Source of the DNA: Acidobacteriota bacterium
GTDB taxonomy: Bacteria > Acidobacteriota > Terriglobia > Terriglobales > Acidobacteriaceae
Assembly (NCBI GenBank): GCA_019351975.1
Contig: JABBOG010000040.1
Location: forward strand, 1-36,953
DNA length: 36,953 nucleotides
Direction: 5' to 3'
The notes under the pieces were generated by a model, which was not told the origin of the DNA, did not search any database, and saw only the letters and a list, made by a program, of their open reading frames with translations. The translations under genes were made by a program, and so were the position numbers. Within the stretch, counting starts at the first letter, position 1; every line of letters starts with the position of its first letter. Positions 16,436 through 24,380 of this stretch are shown piece by piece.

Positions 16436-18028
16436 TTAGTTGGCGCTGTTGGATTCGGCGTCGATATAGGCGACATCCAGTACGGTTCCCTGGACGGTCA
16501 CGTTAATGTTGTCGATCTCGGAACCAGGTGTTCCGCCGTTGGCATTTTCGCCTTGCTGCGTCTGCTGCGGAACCGGATTGACGCCGGTGTAAAAGGCATG
16601 GATCTGTCCGCCGTACGCGGTGTAGACCTTGTAGTAGTTCTGCACCCAGCAGAGGCCAGTGAGGCTGCCGTAGTAGTACTGGTTCTGATTGGTGTTGGGG
16701 TAGGGCACCGGTACAGCCGCGACGCTGGAGACGTTGGATTGAACGACAGCAGGGAGAACCTGAGCCGTAGGAGCAGCGACGCCAGCGGTGGCAAGGGTGA
16801 GGCAGTTATAGTTTCCTGACTGATCGGTATAACCCTGAGATGAAAGCTCTGAGGCAGCGGTGGCAAAGCGCACTCCATTGGAGCAGTTCGAAGCGCCGAT
16901 CCAGAGTGTATTGTTGTCGGCGAATAGCATTTTGGTGTGCGTGCCGTCAGAGATAGGGACAGCCGGGCCGACAGAGTAGTTTGCGAGGTTGATGGTCGTA
17001 AGGTTGCCGGCGAAGAGGCCTTTGTAGGCACCGGTCGTTTGCAGCTGCTGCCCGGAGAGATAAAGGTAGCTACTGTCGGAGATGGCTGCTGTTACACCGC
17101 CCGGAACCGGGATTGGATTGGGTATTCCCGAGGGGAGGGTGGCGAGCGGCGATGGTGCACCGGAACCCAGTGGGTTCACAGTCGGTATGTTGTTGAGATA
17201 GAGTGCGGAGGTATTGAGGAAGGAGACGCTGGCGGTCTTTCCACCGTTCTCCGGACCGGAGTTCAATACGTAGGCTGTGTTGCCGTCGAGCGAGAACGAC
17301 ACATTGGATGGCCGATCATAGGTTCCACCAACGGGAACGACGCAATACACAGGAAGAAGGAGAGGTTCGCAATCGACGTAGCCGGGAGGTGGAGTGGGAT
17401 TAGGCACCTGCGGCAGAAGCACGACGCGGTAGAGGAGGTCAGAGTTCTCGACCGTTGCAAGAATGACGCTGCCACCTGGATTGATGGCCACCTGATTGAC
17501 CCCGGGCAGATTGAGGTCGTAGGTTGTGCTACCTGCGGTAACAACGAGGACGCCGGATTGGGGAGCCGCGCCGGCGTAGATTCCGGCGACGGGCGTTGCT
17601 GCGACAGAGGGCGATTCGGCACCGAACTTGGCAACGGTGCCGCTGGCGGTCTCTTTGCTGTAATTGATTGCCGTCAGATTGCCGTCGGTGTAGCCGAGGA
17701 CGTACCCAGTGGTCTGTTCTGGATAGTTGATGATGCTGATGGGTACGGCTTCAGAGAACCCGGAGATCTTGAAGCCGGGGATTGTGTTCTGGATGTTGCC
17801 GCGGAGATCGCGGAGACCGTCGAGGATGGCGAGACCGCCGGAGGTTCCGTTTGCGGTATATGCGGCCATCACGCGTTGCAGGAGACCGCTGGGAGGAACT
17901 GGCCTTCCAGCGTAACCATACTGGGGAGTTTTATAGAGTACGACTACGTTGCAGCCGCTGAGAGCGAGTGTGGCTGCGGCCAAGAGGAGGCCCGAAGCAA
18001 TCAGGGCAGGGAAACTTCTTATCTTCAA
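16436..18028 (-). CDS. lipoprotein with predicted beta-propeller-like repeats
   Basis: A protein of about 530 residues. A TTG at 18028 is preferred because ggag lies nine bases upstream and the product then starts MKIRSFPALIASGLLLAAAT; a TTG at 18043 would add five residues. The signal ends in lipobox LSGC (Cys26), so it is predicted to be a lipoprotein. The body is rich in Gly, Pro, Ser, Thr and Val, with segments such as VAINPGGSVILATV and VSFSLDGNTAYVLNSGP that resemble seven-bladed propeller (YVTN/NHL-like) strands, plus a proline-rich loop (PNPTPPPGYVDC). Such acidobacterial surface proteins have no assigned function. It is divergent from the methyltransferase gene and shares a 177-bp control region with it. 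Confidence 0.78.
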   Translation of the reverse strand: MKIRSFPALIASGLLLAAATLALSGCNVVVLYKTPQYGYAGRPVPPSGLLQRVMAAYTANGTSGGLAILDGLRDLRGNIQNTIPGFKISGFSEAVPISIINYPEQTTGYVLGYTDGNLTAINYSKETASGTVAKFGAESPSVAATPVAGIYAGAAPQSGVLVVTAGSTTYDLNLPGVNQVAINPGGSVILATVENSDLLYRVVLLPQVPNPTPPPGYVDCEPLLLPVYCVVPVGGTYDRPSNVSFSLDGNTAYVLNSGPENGGKTASVSFLNTSALYLNNIPTVNPLGSGAPSPLATLPSGIPNPIPVPGGVTAAISDSSYLYLSGQQLQTTGAYKGLFAGNLTTINLANYSVGPAVPISDGTHTKMLFADNNTLWIGASNCSNGVRFATAASELSSQGYTDQSGNYNCLTLATAGVAAPTAQVLPAVVQSNVSSVAAVPVPYPNTNQNQYYYGSLTGLCWVQNYYKVYTAYGGQIHAFYTGVNPVPQQTQQGENANGGTPGSEIDNINVTVQGTVLDVAYIDAESNSAN

Positions 18029-18075
18029 CGTGAACCACTCCAAACATCAGCCGCCAGATCTGCGGGGATTGCGAT

Positions 18076-18097
18076 TTGCCCAATTATAACAGGGCAA
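18076..18097 (-). promoter_or_regulatory. -10 element inside an inverted repeat upstream of the lipoprotein gene
   Basis: On the minus strand a perfect TATAAT (18088-18083) sits in the centre of a 6-bp inverted repeat, ttgccc (18076-18081) / gggcaa (18092-18097), about 55 bp before the lipoprotein start. No good -35 is seen 17 bases upstream. A palindrome bracketing a -10 box is what an operator would look like, but no cognate regulator is identifiable. Confidence 0.4.
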
Positions 18098-18205
18098 GAC
18101 GAGGGTTCGGGCTGCGCGGCGAGCGGAAGGAGACGACGCGAACCCGTTCGCGTTATACGATTGGTGTTCAGGGAAGAATACGTGACATTGGAAGATCGGA
18201 GATCG

Positions 18206-20095
18206 ATGGCGGAGGCAATTGAACGGCTTTTTGACGGCAGAACGGTGCTGTGCGATGGTGCCATGGGGACCATGCTGTATAGCTGCGGCGTGTTTATCAA
18301 CCGCAGCTACGATGAATTGAACGTCACCCAGCCAGAGACGGTGCGGTCGGTGCATGAGCAATATCTTCAGGCTGGTGCAGAGATCATTGAGACGAACACG
18401 TTTGGGGCGAACAGCTTTCGTTTGGAGCGTTTCGGCCTAGGTGACAGGGTGGCTGAGATCAACCGCGCGGGGGCGGCACTGGCGCGGCAGTGTGTGGATG
18501 CGATCCGGGAGAAGCAGGGGACGGAGGCTTTCGTAGCGGGAGCGGTGGGATCGCTGGGATTGAGACTGGAGCCGCTGGGAAAGACGAGCCTGGGAGAGGC
18601 GAAAGCTTCGTTTGCGGAGCAGATTGGAGCGCTTGCCGATGGCGGTGTTGATCTGCTGATTCTGGAGACGATGATGTCGGTAGCGGAGGCCGAACAGGCG
18701 GTGCTGGCGGCGCGTGAGGTGGCTCCGCAACTGAAGGTGGTGGTGCTGTTTACGGTGGATGAAGAGGCAAACTGTCTGGACGGAACGAGTCCTGAGGTGG
18801 CCGCGCGGCGCATGGAGGCAGCGGGCGCGGATGCAGTGGGTTGCAACTGCAGTACGGGGCCAGCGACCGTGCTGAGTGCAGTGGAGCGGATGCATGCGGC
18901 GACGACGTTGACGGTGGTGGCGATGCCGAATGCGGGGATGCCGCGCAACGTTGAGGGACGCAATATCTATCTAACCTCGCCTGAGTATATGGGCAGCTTC
19001 GCGCGGAAGTTTGTGCGCGCGGGTGTGAACTGGGTGGGTGGATGCTGCGGAACGACGCCAGCACATACGCGCGCGATGCGCGGGGCGTTGCGGGCAATGG
19101 AGGCGCAGGATGCGGGGGAAGGATCGACGGCGGTCGCGGATGGGCGAAGGCATGTAGCTGCGGAGGACAGTGAGAAGACGGTGGAGCCGCTGCCGCTGCG
19201 TGAGCGATCGCATGTGGGCGGACGCATTGCGCGCGGCGAATTTGTGACGATGGTGGAGATTGTTCCGCCGAAGGGCTTTGACTGCTCAAAGGAACTGGCC
19301 GGAGCGCTGCTGCTGGCGAGGCGCGGTGTGGACGCGATCAATGTGCCGGATTCGCCGAGGGCGAGCGCAAGGATGAGCGCGCAGAGCTTGTGCGTGCAGA
19401 TTCAGCAGAAGGTCGGCATTGAGACGATTCTGCACTACACGTGCCGCGACAGGAATGTGCTGAGCATCCAGAGCGATCTGCTGGGCGCAGCGTCGATTGG
19501 ACTGAAGAATATTCTTTGTCTGACGGGTGATCCGCCGAAGATGGGCAATTATCCGGACGCGACGGCAGTCTTCGACGTGGACGCCATTGGGCTGGTGAAT
19601 ATTGTGTACGGGCTAAATCGCGGGTTGGATATTGGGAAAAATCCTATTGGAGGGTCGGCTGGATTTACGATTTCAGCAGCAGCGAATCCGGGTGTTCCTG
19701 ACATCGACCACGAGGTGCGACGGTTTGCGTACAAGGTTGAGGCTGGCGCTGAGTTCTGCATTACGCAGCCGGTGTTCGATTTGAAGCTGCTGGAGGATTT
19801 CCTGCGGCGGATCGAGGGGTTTCGGATTCCTGTTGTGGCAGGGATATGGCCGCTCACGAGTTTGCGCAATGCTGAGTTTATGAAGAACGATCTCCGCGTT
19901 TCTATGCCGGACGAGGTTCTGGCGCGGATGGCCGCGGCGAAGGACAAGGAGGCCGCATTGGCTGAGGGCGTCGCCATTGCGCAGGAGATGCTGGAGAGCG
20001 TGCGCGGATCCGTGCAAGGCGTTCAGGTGAGTGCGCCATTTGGCAAGTATGCGGTCGCCGCTGAGGTGCTTGGACTGAAGGAGGAGGTGGGGTGA
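18206..20095 (+). CDS. bifunctional homocysteine S-methyltransferase / methylenetetrahydrofolate reductase
   Basis: A 629-residue fusion of the YitJ type. Residues about 1-300 are the homocysteine methyltransferase barrel: LCDGAMGTMLYSCGV, AGAEIIETNTFGANSFRLE, then zinc ligands Cys215 (GCNCSTGP) and Cys280-Cys281 (GGCCGTTPAHTRAM). Residues about 330-620 are the MTHFR barrel: FVTMVEIVPPKGFDC, DAINVPDSPRASARMS, LHYTCRDRN, LCLTGDPP and VAGIWPLTSLRNAEFM. Together they would make methyl-THF and pass the methyl group to homocysteine to form methionine. ATG at 18206 (ggag four bases upstream) is preferred; an in-frame GTG at 18182 is an alternative. The frame stays open far upstream, but only as antisense to the lipoprotein gene. 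The stop overlaps xseB. Confidence 0.93.
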   Translation: MAEAIERLFDGRTVLCDGAMGTMLYSCGVFINRSYDELNVTQPETVRSVHEQYLQAGAEIIETNTFGANSFRLERFGLGDRVAEINRAGAALARQCVDAIREKQGTEAFVAGAVGSLGLRLEPLGKTSLGEAKASFAEQIGALADGGVDLLILETMMSVAEAEQAVLAAREVAPQLKVVVLFTVDEEANCLDGTSPEVAARRMEAAGADAVGCNCSTGPATVLSAVERMHAATTLTVVAMPNAGMPRNVEGRNIYLTSPEYMGSFARKFVRAGVNWVGGCCGTTPAHTRAMRGALRAMEAQDAGEGSTAVADGRRHVAAEDSEKTVEPLPLRERSHVGGRIARGEFVTMVEIVPPKGFDCSKELAGALLLARRGVDAINVPDSPRASARMSAQSLCVQIQQKVGIETILHYTCRDRNVLSIQSDLLGAASIGLKNILCLTGDPPKMGNYPDATAVFDVDAIGLVNIVYGLNRGLDIGKNPIGGSAGFTISAAANPGVPDIDHEVRRFAYKVEAGAEFCITQPVFDLKLLEDFLRRIEGFRIPVVAGIWPLTSLRNAEFMKNDLRVSMPDEVLARMAAAKDKEAALAEGVAIAQEMLESVRGSVQGVQVSAPFGKYAVAAEVLGLKEEVG

Positions 20096-20367
20096 TGGCA
20101 AGCTTTGAGGAGCAGTTGGGAGAGCTGGAAAAAGTGGTAGAGCGGCTTGAGCGTGGCGACTTGAGTCTGGAGGAAAATGTCAGTTTGTTCGAGCGCGGTG
20201 TGCAGCTTTCCAATGCCTGCAAGACGCAGCTTTCAAATGCGGAGAGTAGGATACGCGTGCTGCTGGAGCCTAAAGCGGACGGGCCGCCGCGATTCGAAGA
20301 TTTGGCTGTTGCGGTGGCGGAGGAAGAGGGTGACGAGGAGTTCGAGGACGTAGACGATGGTGCGTGA
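20095..20367 (+). CDS. xseB: exodeoxyribonuclease VII small subunit
   Basis: A 90-residue protein with the standard XseB helical hairpin: SFEEQLGELEKVVERLERGD, LSLEENVSLFERGVQLSNAC and a following coiled helix to about residue 60. It then has an acidic tail (EEEGDEEFEDVDDG), longer than the usual subunit. Several copies bind one XseA to degrade single-stranded DNA; xseA is not in this window. ATG at 20095 overlaps the preceding stop, with gaggagg seven bases upstream. The strong site and overlap imply translational coupling with the methyltransferase fusion. Confidence 0.93.
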   Translation: MASFEEQLGELEKVVERLERGDLSLEENVSLFERGVQLSNACKTQLSNAESRIRVLLEPKADGPPRFEDLAVAVAEEEGDEEFEDVDDGA

Positions 20368-20382
20368 CTGCATGTAGGACTG

Positions 20383-20413
20383 CGCGCAAATCGGCATCAG
20401 CGCTGCGCGTTTT
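20383..20413 (+). terminator. candidate terminator downstream of xseB
   Basis: cgcgca (20383-20388) and tgcgcg (20404-20409) form a 6-bp GC stem with a 15-nt loop followed by TTTT (20410-20413). It begins 15 bp after the xseB stop and overlaps the 3' end of the convergent trmD, so the gap of 29 bp is shared by the two genes. Confidence 0.5.
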
Positions 20414-21260
20414 CACTCGGGTGGGTGTAGCCGAGGGTTGCGAGATATTCACGGTCATCGTTGGTTAGAGCGGCGGTTCTGAGGAGGTCGGGCCGGTTGG
20501 CGAGCGTCTTGGCGAGTGCTGCGTGGCGACGCCAGCGGCGGATTGCAAGATGGTCTCCGTTGCCGAGGGTTTCGGGAATTGGAGTGTTGAGGAAGTCGGC
20601 TGGGCGGGTGTAGTGGGGGTAGTCGAGGATGCCGCCGGCAGCGTGGGTGGACCGGGGGACGCCGTCATGGGTGGCGATATCATTTGGGTGGTCGTGAAGG
20701 CCGAAGCTTTCAAATCGTGAGGAGTCGGCGTGGCCGAGGACGCCGGGAAGAAGGCGGACGGTGGCGTCGATGATGATGGCGGCGCCGAGTTCGCCGCCGG
20801 AGAGAACGTAGTCGCCGATGGAAAGCTCCTGATCGCAAAGGAGTTGGCTGACGCGCTCGTCCACACCTTCGTAGCGGCCGCAGATGAGAATCGCGCGATC
20901 GAGCGTGGAGAGGTGGCGGGCGACGGACTGCGTGAAGGGTTTTCCTTGCGCGGAGAGCAGGATAACGGACTCTTTGGAGGTATCGCGGGAGGCTTTAGGG
21001 GTTATGGGGATGGAGTTGAGGCATTCGAAGATGGGCTGGGGCTTGAGAACCATCCCTTCGCCGCCGCCGAAGGGCCGGTCGTCGACCGTGCGGTGGCGGT
21101 CATGCGTGAATGTGCGGAGGTCGTGCGTGTGAACGCTGGTGCGTTGGGTGCGAAGGGCGCGTTCGAGGATGCCGTGGCCGAGGATGCCGGTGCCGGGGTT
21201 ACCGTCGCGGGATGGGGTGCCGAAGAAATCGGGAAAGATGGTGAGGATGTCGAAGTGCAT
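20397..21260 (-). CDS. trmD: tRNA (guanine-N1)-methyltransferase TrmD
   Basis: A 287-residue SPOUT methyltransferase (family usually 240-270) that makes m1G37 in tRNAs to prevent +1 frameshifting. Landmarks are the N-terminal MHFDILTIFPDFF, RTFTHDRHRTVDDRPFGGGE (catalytic Asp and substrate loop), ICGRYEGVDERV and the trefoil-knot SAM site SIGDYVLSGGELGAAIIIDA. The C-terminal helical domain (HYTRPADF, GNGDHLAIRRWRR) contacts tRNA. The ATG start at 21260 is 18 bp after rimM. It is the last gene of rpsP-khpA-rimM-trmD, the classic bacterial order, here on the minus strand. Confidence 0.97.
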   Translation of the reverse strand: MHFDILTIFPDFFGTPSRDGNPGTGILGHGILERALRTQRTSVHTHDLRTFTHDRHRTVDDRPFGGGEGMVLKPQPIFECLNSIPITPKASRDTSKESVILLSAQGKPFTQSVARHLSTLDRAILICGRYEGVDERVSQLLCDQELSIGDYVLSGGELGAAIIIDATVRLLPGVLGHADSSRFESFGLHDHPNDIATHDGVPRSTHAAGGILDYPHYTRPADFLNTPIPETLGNGDHLAIRRWRRHAALAKTLANRPDLLRTAALTNDDREYLATLGYTHPSENAQR

Positions 21261-21278
21261 AGTGAGAAGAGACGTTCG

Positions 21279-21905
21279 TCAGGTCTGCGTTGGATCTTCG
21301 GAAGATGAGGCAAGGAGGCCATCTGGAAGGTGCATCACGATGCGGCGACCGGATATGTCGACTGTATCGAGCCAGGCGCGGACGAACGGGATCAGCACAG
21401 GTTCCGCATCGGGATTGTCTGCGGCGGACAACAGTAGAACAGAAAGGAGGGGTGCTACGTCTTCGAGGCGGGTGCGACCATCGGGGCCGGTTGGAAAATC
21501 GAGGCCGTCGATCACTCCGATGATGGCTTCGCCGTTCAAGACGGTGCAGCCAACGAGATCGCCGACGAAGAAGGTGTCGGGGGCGAGGCTGGGCAGGTGT
21601 TCGGATGCGATGAGGATGTGTTTGCCAGCCAGCGCTTCCGCGTCTGAGATGGAGTCGCAGTTGGAAAGTTTCAGGACGATGCGGCCCGTATTTTTGCCGG
21701 TGGGGAACCAGTGCTCCTGAAGGAGAAGCGAGGGTGCGCCGGGCAGGGGTGCCGGAGGGGTGCCGCTGCCAAGGACGAGGTCATGGGCGGTTGAGAATAA
21801 TTCAGGAAGGTCACTGAGGGGTTCGGCGAGCAGCTCACCGCGACGACCCTGAGGGCGCAACAGGAGAGCGATCGGTACCCATCTGGACTTAGAGATTTCC
21901 TGCAA
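21279..21905 (-). CDS. rimM: ribosome maturation factor RimM
   Basis: A 208-residue 16S rRNA processing protein (family 165-185, so somewhat long). The N-terminal barrel begins VPIALLLRPQGRRGELLAEP, matching the family's G-x-x-G-x-x-G-E-v pattern, and continues with the linker SISDAEALAGKHILI. The C-terminal PRC barrel contains DTFFVGDLVGCTVLNGEAIIG and VLIPFVRAWLDTVDI. It binds S19 and helps mature the 30S head. The start is TTG at 21905, with gagg nine bases upstream; no in-frame ATG is available at the right place. It lies between the KH protein and trmD. Confidence 0.93.
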   Translation of the reverse strand: MQEISKSRWVPIALLLRPQGRRGELLAEPLSDLPELFSTAHDLVLGSGTPPAPLPGAPSLLLQEHWFPTGKNTGRIVLKLSNCDSISDAEALAGKHILIASEHLPSLAPDTFFVGDLVGCTVLNGEAIIGVIDGLDFPTGPDGRTRLEDVAPLLSVLLLSAADNPDAEPVLIPFVRAWLDTVDISGRRIVMHLPDGLLASSSEDPTQT

Positions 21906-21964
21906 AGAAGTACGCCTCTGGCAGCATGCCGTTCGTTCGATGATACAGGGATGCTGCCAGAAGC

Positions 21965-22273
21965 CTAGAGGGTTTCCGGATCGCGGGTCGCGCGCCCAGC
22001 CTCGACGATATCCAGCGAGAAACGACGATGCAGCTTCATACTGGCTGCACCCAGGATGGTACGGAGTGAGCGAGCGGTACGGCCCTGTTTTCCAATCACT
22101 TTTCCGATATCGGCTGGAGCGACATGTAAGCGGAGGATGGTGGAGTCCTGGTCAGGGAGGACCTCGATCTGAACTGCGTTCGCGTCATCGACGAGCGAAC
22201 GTGCGATCTCATGGATGAGGGTTCGCATCTCGGATACAGCGTTGTTATTTTCAGGCACGACGTTATCGACCAC
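21965..22273 (-). CDS. khpA: KH-domain RNA-binding protein (KhpA/YlqC)
   Basis: A 102-residue small KH protein. The central KH signature is DIGKVIGKQGRTARSLRTIL, with the GxxG loop read as GKQG, preceded by strands VQIEVLPDQDSTILRLHV. Small KH proteins at this locus form RNA-binding dimers, often with KhpB/EloR. The start is GTG at 22273 with gagg seven bases upstream. Compared with the typical 75-80 residues it has extra N-terminal (MVDNVVPENNN) and C-terminal tails. Located between rpsP and rimM as in many bacteria. The C-terminus contains a basic stretch (KLHRRFSLDIVEAGR). Confidence 0.92.
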   Translation of the reverse strand: MVDNVVPENNNAVSEMRTLIHEIARSLVDDANAVQIEVLPDQDSTILRLHVAPADIGKVIGKQGRTARSLRTILGAASMKLHRRFSLDIVEAGRATRDPETL

Positions 22274-22526
22274 TTGTACACCTCAGGAGATTATTGCGCC
22301 GCACCACAGTAAACCGTAGCCACCCCTCTTGTATGGAGGCGGTCTAATGGATCACTACTTTAGAGTCGCGCGAGACCAGGCAGTTTGATCTTGATCGAGT
22401 ACGGAGTTTCGCGATCGACTGTAAAACGCAGGCATTAGCTTGAGAGAGTGTACTGCAAAAAACAGCCATTTTTGTGACTCTTTGGGTTCGGATATGAGCG
22501 CCGAAGGTCACATGGAAAATGGTTAC

Positions 22527-22802
22527 TTAGGCAGCTACAGGGGTATCCGTATGAGATTCAGGAGCTATCGCCTTATGCTTTTTGAGCAGCTTAGCGACCG
22601 TCTCGGAGAGCTGAGCTCCTTTCGAAGTCCAGTAATCAACGCGATCATGCTTTATCTCGATCGTGGTGGGCTCGGTGCGAGGGTTGTACGTGCCCACAAC
22701 TTCAACGGAACGGCCATTCCGCGCGCGATCTTTTTCGATGACAACGATGCGGTAGTGGGGCTGCTTGCGGGCGCCAACGCGCGCCAAACGGATCATCAAC
22801 AC
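22527..22802 (-). CDS. rpsP: 30S ribosomal protein S16
   Basis: A 91-residue S16. The sequence opens MLMIRLARVGARKQPHYRIV, continues with the RNA-binding GRSVEVVGTYNPRTEP and ends the conserved core with DYWTSKGAQLSETVAKLLKK. The start is given as GTG at 22802 because gagg lies nine bases upstream; the ATG two codons later (22796) is the alternative. It leads the rpsP-khpA-rimM-trmD operon. The 253-bp gap before khpA is unusually long for this operon and contains only an AT-rich weak hairpin (caaaaa / tttttg near 22456-22473). Confidence 0.96.
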   Translation of the reverse strand: MLMIRLARVGARKQPHYRIVVIEKDRARNGRSVEVVGTYNPRTEPTTIEIKHDRVDYWTSKGAQLSETVAKLLKKHKAIAPESHTDTPVAA

Positions 22803-22915
22803 AGGGTAAATCCTCTCATAACAGCGTGAATAGTTTCGGAGTCACCGACAAACGAAGGAGAAACTGCTTGGAAGGGCGTGACGCGTCTTCGCCGGCGTAA
22901 AAGTCCGAACAACTA

Positions 22916-22944
22916 AGTATCGCGTGTTTTGAAGGGATTCGCAA
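22916..22944 (-). promoter_or_regulatory. candidate promoter of the rpsP operon
   Basis: On the minus strand TTGCGA (22944-22939) is followed by 17 bases and GATACT (22921-22916). Each box matches four of six consensus positions. It would start transcription near 22909, leaving a leader of roughly 105 nt before rpsP. Confidence 0.45.
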
Positions 22945-23187
22945 TGGAGGAGTGGGGACATTGCGACATTTTCGGTGCAAAACATTGTTTGGAAGGGCGA
23001 TGGTGGCGCGGATACGGACGAAACTGCGGCAGTTGACGTTTGAGAACCAGAGTCTATCGAATGGGTGTATGCTGCGAGGCACGGATGCCCGGCTGGACGC
23101 GGGCATGGCGGTGTGCCGTATGCCGCATAGCGGTGCGTGGCACGGCGTATGCGTTGAAGCTTGGAACGCATGCAAGGAGGCTGACGG
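22945..23187. other. intergenic region between rpsP promoter and esterase-like gene
   Basis: No gene is credited here. A 79-codon open frame spans 22952-23191 and overlaps the next start, but it lacks a ribosome-binding site and any recognisable motif. TTGACG (23033-23038) with TATCGA (23055-23060) after 16 bases could be a weak plus-strand promoter. A compound hairpin (gtgcc...ggcac enclosing gccgc...gcggt, about 23112-23141) lies in the presumed leader of the following gene. Confidence 0.35.
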
Positions 23188-23904
23188 ATGAAACGAGAGT
23201 ATAAGACATGGTTCTCGCAGGCGTTGGGGCGCGAGATGGAGATGCTGATCTTCGGGCAGGACGGCGTTCCGGTGCTCGTGTTTCCTACGTCGGTCGGCAG
23301 GTTTTATGAATTTGAGGACCGGGGAATGGTGGGCGTGATTGCGGAGAAGGTGGAGAAGCGACGCCTGCAGCTTTTCTGCGTCGATGCAGTGGATCAGGAG
23401 AGCTTTTTCAACTGGAATGTCAGTCCCAGGGAGAGGATTGCACGGCATGTCCAGTATGAACGGTACATCATGGACGAGGTGGTGCCATTTGCGCGGAAGA
23501 GCAGGGAGCGCCCCCAGTTGGCTGTAATCGGATGCGGACATGGGGGGTACCATGCATTGAACATCAGTTTGAAGCATCCGCAGACGTTCAATTGTTGCGT
23601 GTCGATGAGCGGTGCGTTCGATTTGAAGAAGCGTGGCTGCCCGGATGGATATTATGACGACGACTGGTACTTCAATCTGCCATTGGATTATCTGCCGAAT
23701 CTTGAAGATCCCGCGATTCTGGAATGCTTGCGGCACAACAACTTCGTACTGGCAAGCGGCGGCCAGGATCCGTGGTGGGAGGATAACGAAAGGATGGCTG
23801 CTGTGATGAAGTCGAAAGGGATACGAGCGCGTTTGGATAGGTGGGGGGACCATGCGTGGCGCGACTGGCCGTGGTGGCAGAAGATGGTCCAGGCGTACCT
23901 GTAG
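23188..23904 (+). CDS. esterase-like alpha/beta hydrolase fold protein lacking the nucleophile Ser
   Basis: A 238-residue cytosolic protein of the COG4947-like esterase group. It begins MKREYKTWFSQALGREMEML and has VLVFPTSVGRFYEFEDRGMV, LFCVDAVDQESFFNW and SMSGAFDLKKR, all typical of the group. The strand-turn-helix elbow, expected as G-x-Ser-x-G-G, reads G115-C-G117-H-G-G (codon GGA), so the nucleophile is Gly. Candidate acid and base remain (SGGQDPWWEDN; DHAWRDWPWW), although the His in the last motif seems shifted. Either a pseudoenzyme or a changed mechanism. The ATG has aaggagg seven bases upstream, a strong site. Downstream lies the PilZ/regulator pair (140-bp gap). Confidence 0.88.
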   Translation: MKREYKTWFSQALGREMEMLIFGQDGVPVLVFPTSVGRFYEFEDRGMVGVIAEKVEKRRLQLFCVDAVDQESFFNWNVSPRERIARHVQYERYIMDEVVPFARKSRERPQLAVIGCGHGGYHALNISLKHPQTFNCCVSMSGAFDLKKRGCPDGYYDDDWYFNLPLDYLPNLEDPAILECLRHNNFVLASGGQDPWWEDNERMAAVMKSKGIRARLDRWGDHAWRDWPWWQKMVQAYL

Positions 23905-24044
23905 CGGATCGATGGCCGCGTGCTGGAGGAGGGCAACGAAGTTCCTGCGGTCATGTAGCGATTTGGTGCACCAGACGTGATGTATCTGAAGTAGAATACC
24001 GGGTAACACTGAAACTTGGTTTTATGCTCCTGGAAGGCGCTCGA

Positions 24045-24380
24045 TTGACCACCTTATCGCGTTCATTTGAAGACGTCCCGGTGCGAGCATCGGTGCGATT
24101 TCCGCTGCAACTTGAGATTTCGATACGGACGCCGGAGCGCCAGTACGATGCTGTGACAGAGGACGTCTCAGCGAATGGTGTTTTGTTTGTCAGTGAAGAA
24201 GTGCCCGATGTCGGGACCCGGGTTGAGTTTGAGTTGAAGATGCCGGCGGCGATCATGGGCAGCGCGGAGGATGTTTTGCTGCGCTGTGTTGGGAGGATCG
24301 TTCGACATCAGGTAAAGGACGGCACGAAGATGGCGGCGGCGGTCATCGACGAATACTCTTTAAAGGCAGAGCAGCTATGA
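24045..24380 (+). CDS. PilZ-domain protein, predicted c-di-GMP receptor
   Basis: A single-domain PilZ protein of 111 residues if translation starts at the TTG at 24045, chosen because ggaagg lies seven bases upstream; an ATG at 24024 in the same frame would add seven residues but has no Shine-Dalgarno. Both c-di-GMP-binding motifs are intact: R14-A-S-V-R18 (RxxxR) and D40-V-S-A-N-G45 (DxSxxG). The barrel continues with GTRVEFELKMP and LLRCVGRIVRHQVKDG. The stop overlaps the start of the next gene (ATGA), indicating translational coupling with the NarL-type regulator, so the two probably act in one signalling route. Confidence 0.9.
   Translation: MTTLSRSFEDVPVRASVRFPLQLEISIRTPERQYDAVTEDVSANGVLFVSEEVPDVGTRVEFELKMPAAIMGSAEDVLLRCVGRIVRHQVKDGTKMAAAVIDEYSLKAEQL

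Noticed and set aside
16937-18205. N-terminal extension of the methyltransferase fusion by more than 400 residues
   Set aside because: The upstream part is antisense to the lipoprotein gene, has no family similarity, and the DGAMGT barrel normally begins about where the ATG at 18206 places it.
22952-23191. 79-codon gene overlapping the esterase start
   Set aside because: No ribosome-binding site at its start, no recognisable domain, and the area looks like a promoter/leader region.
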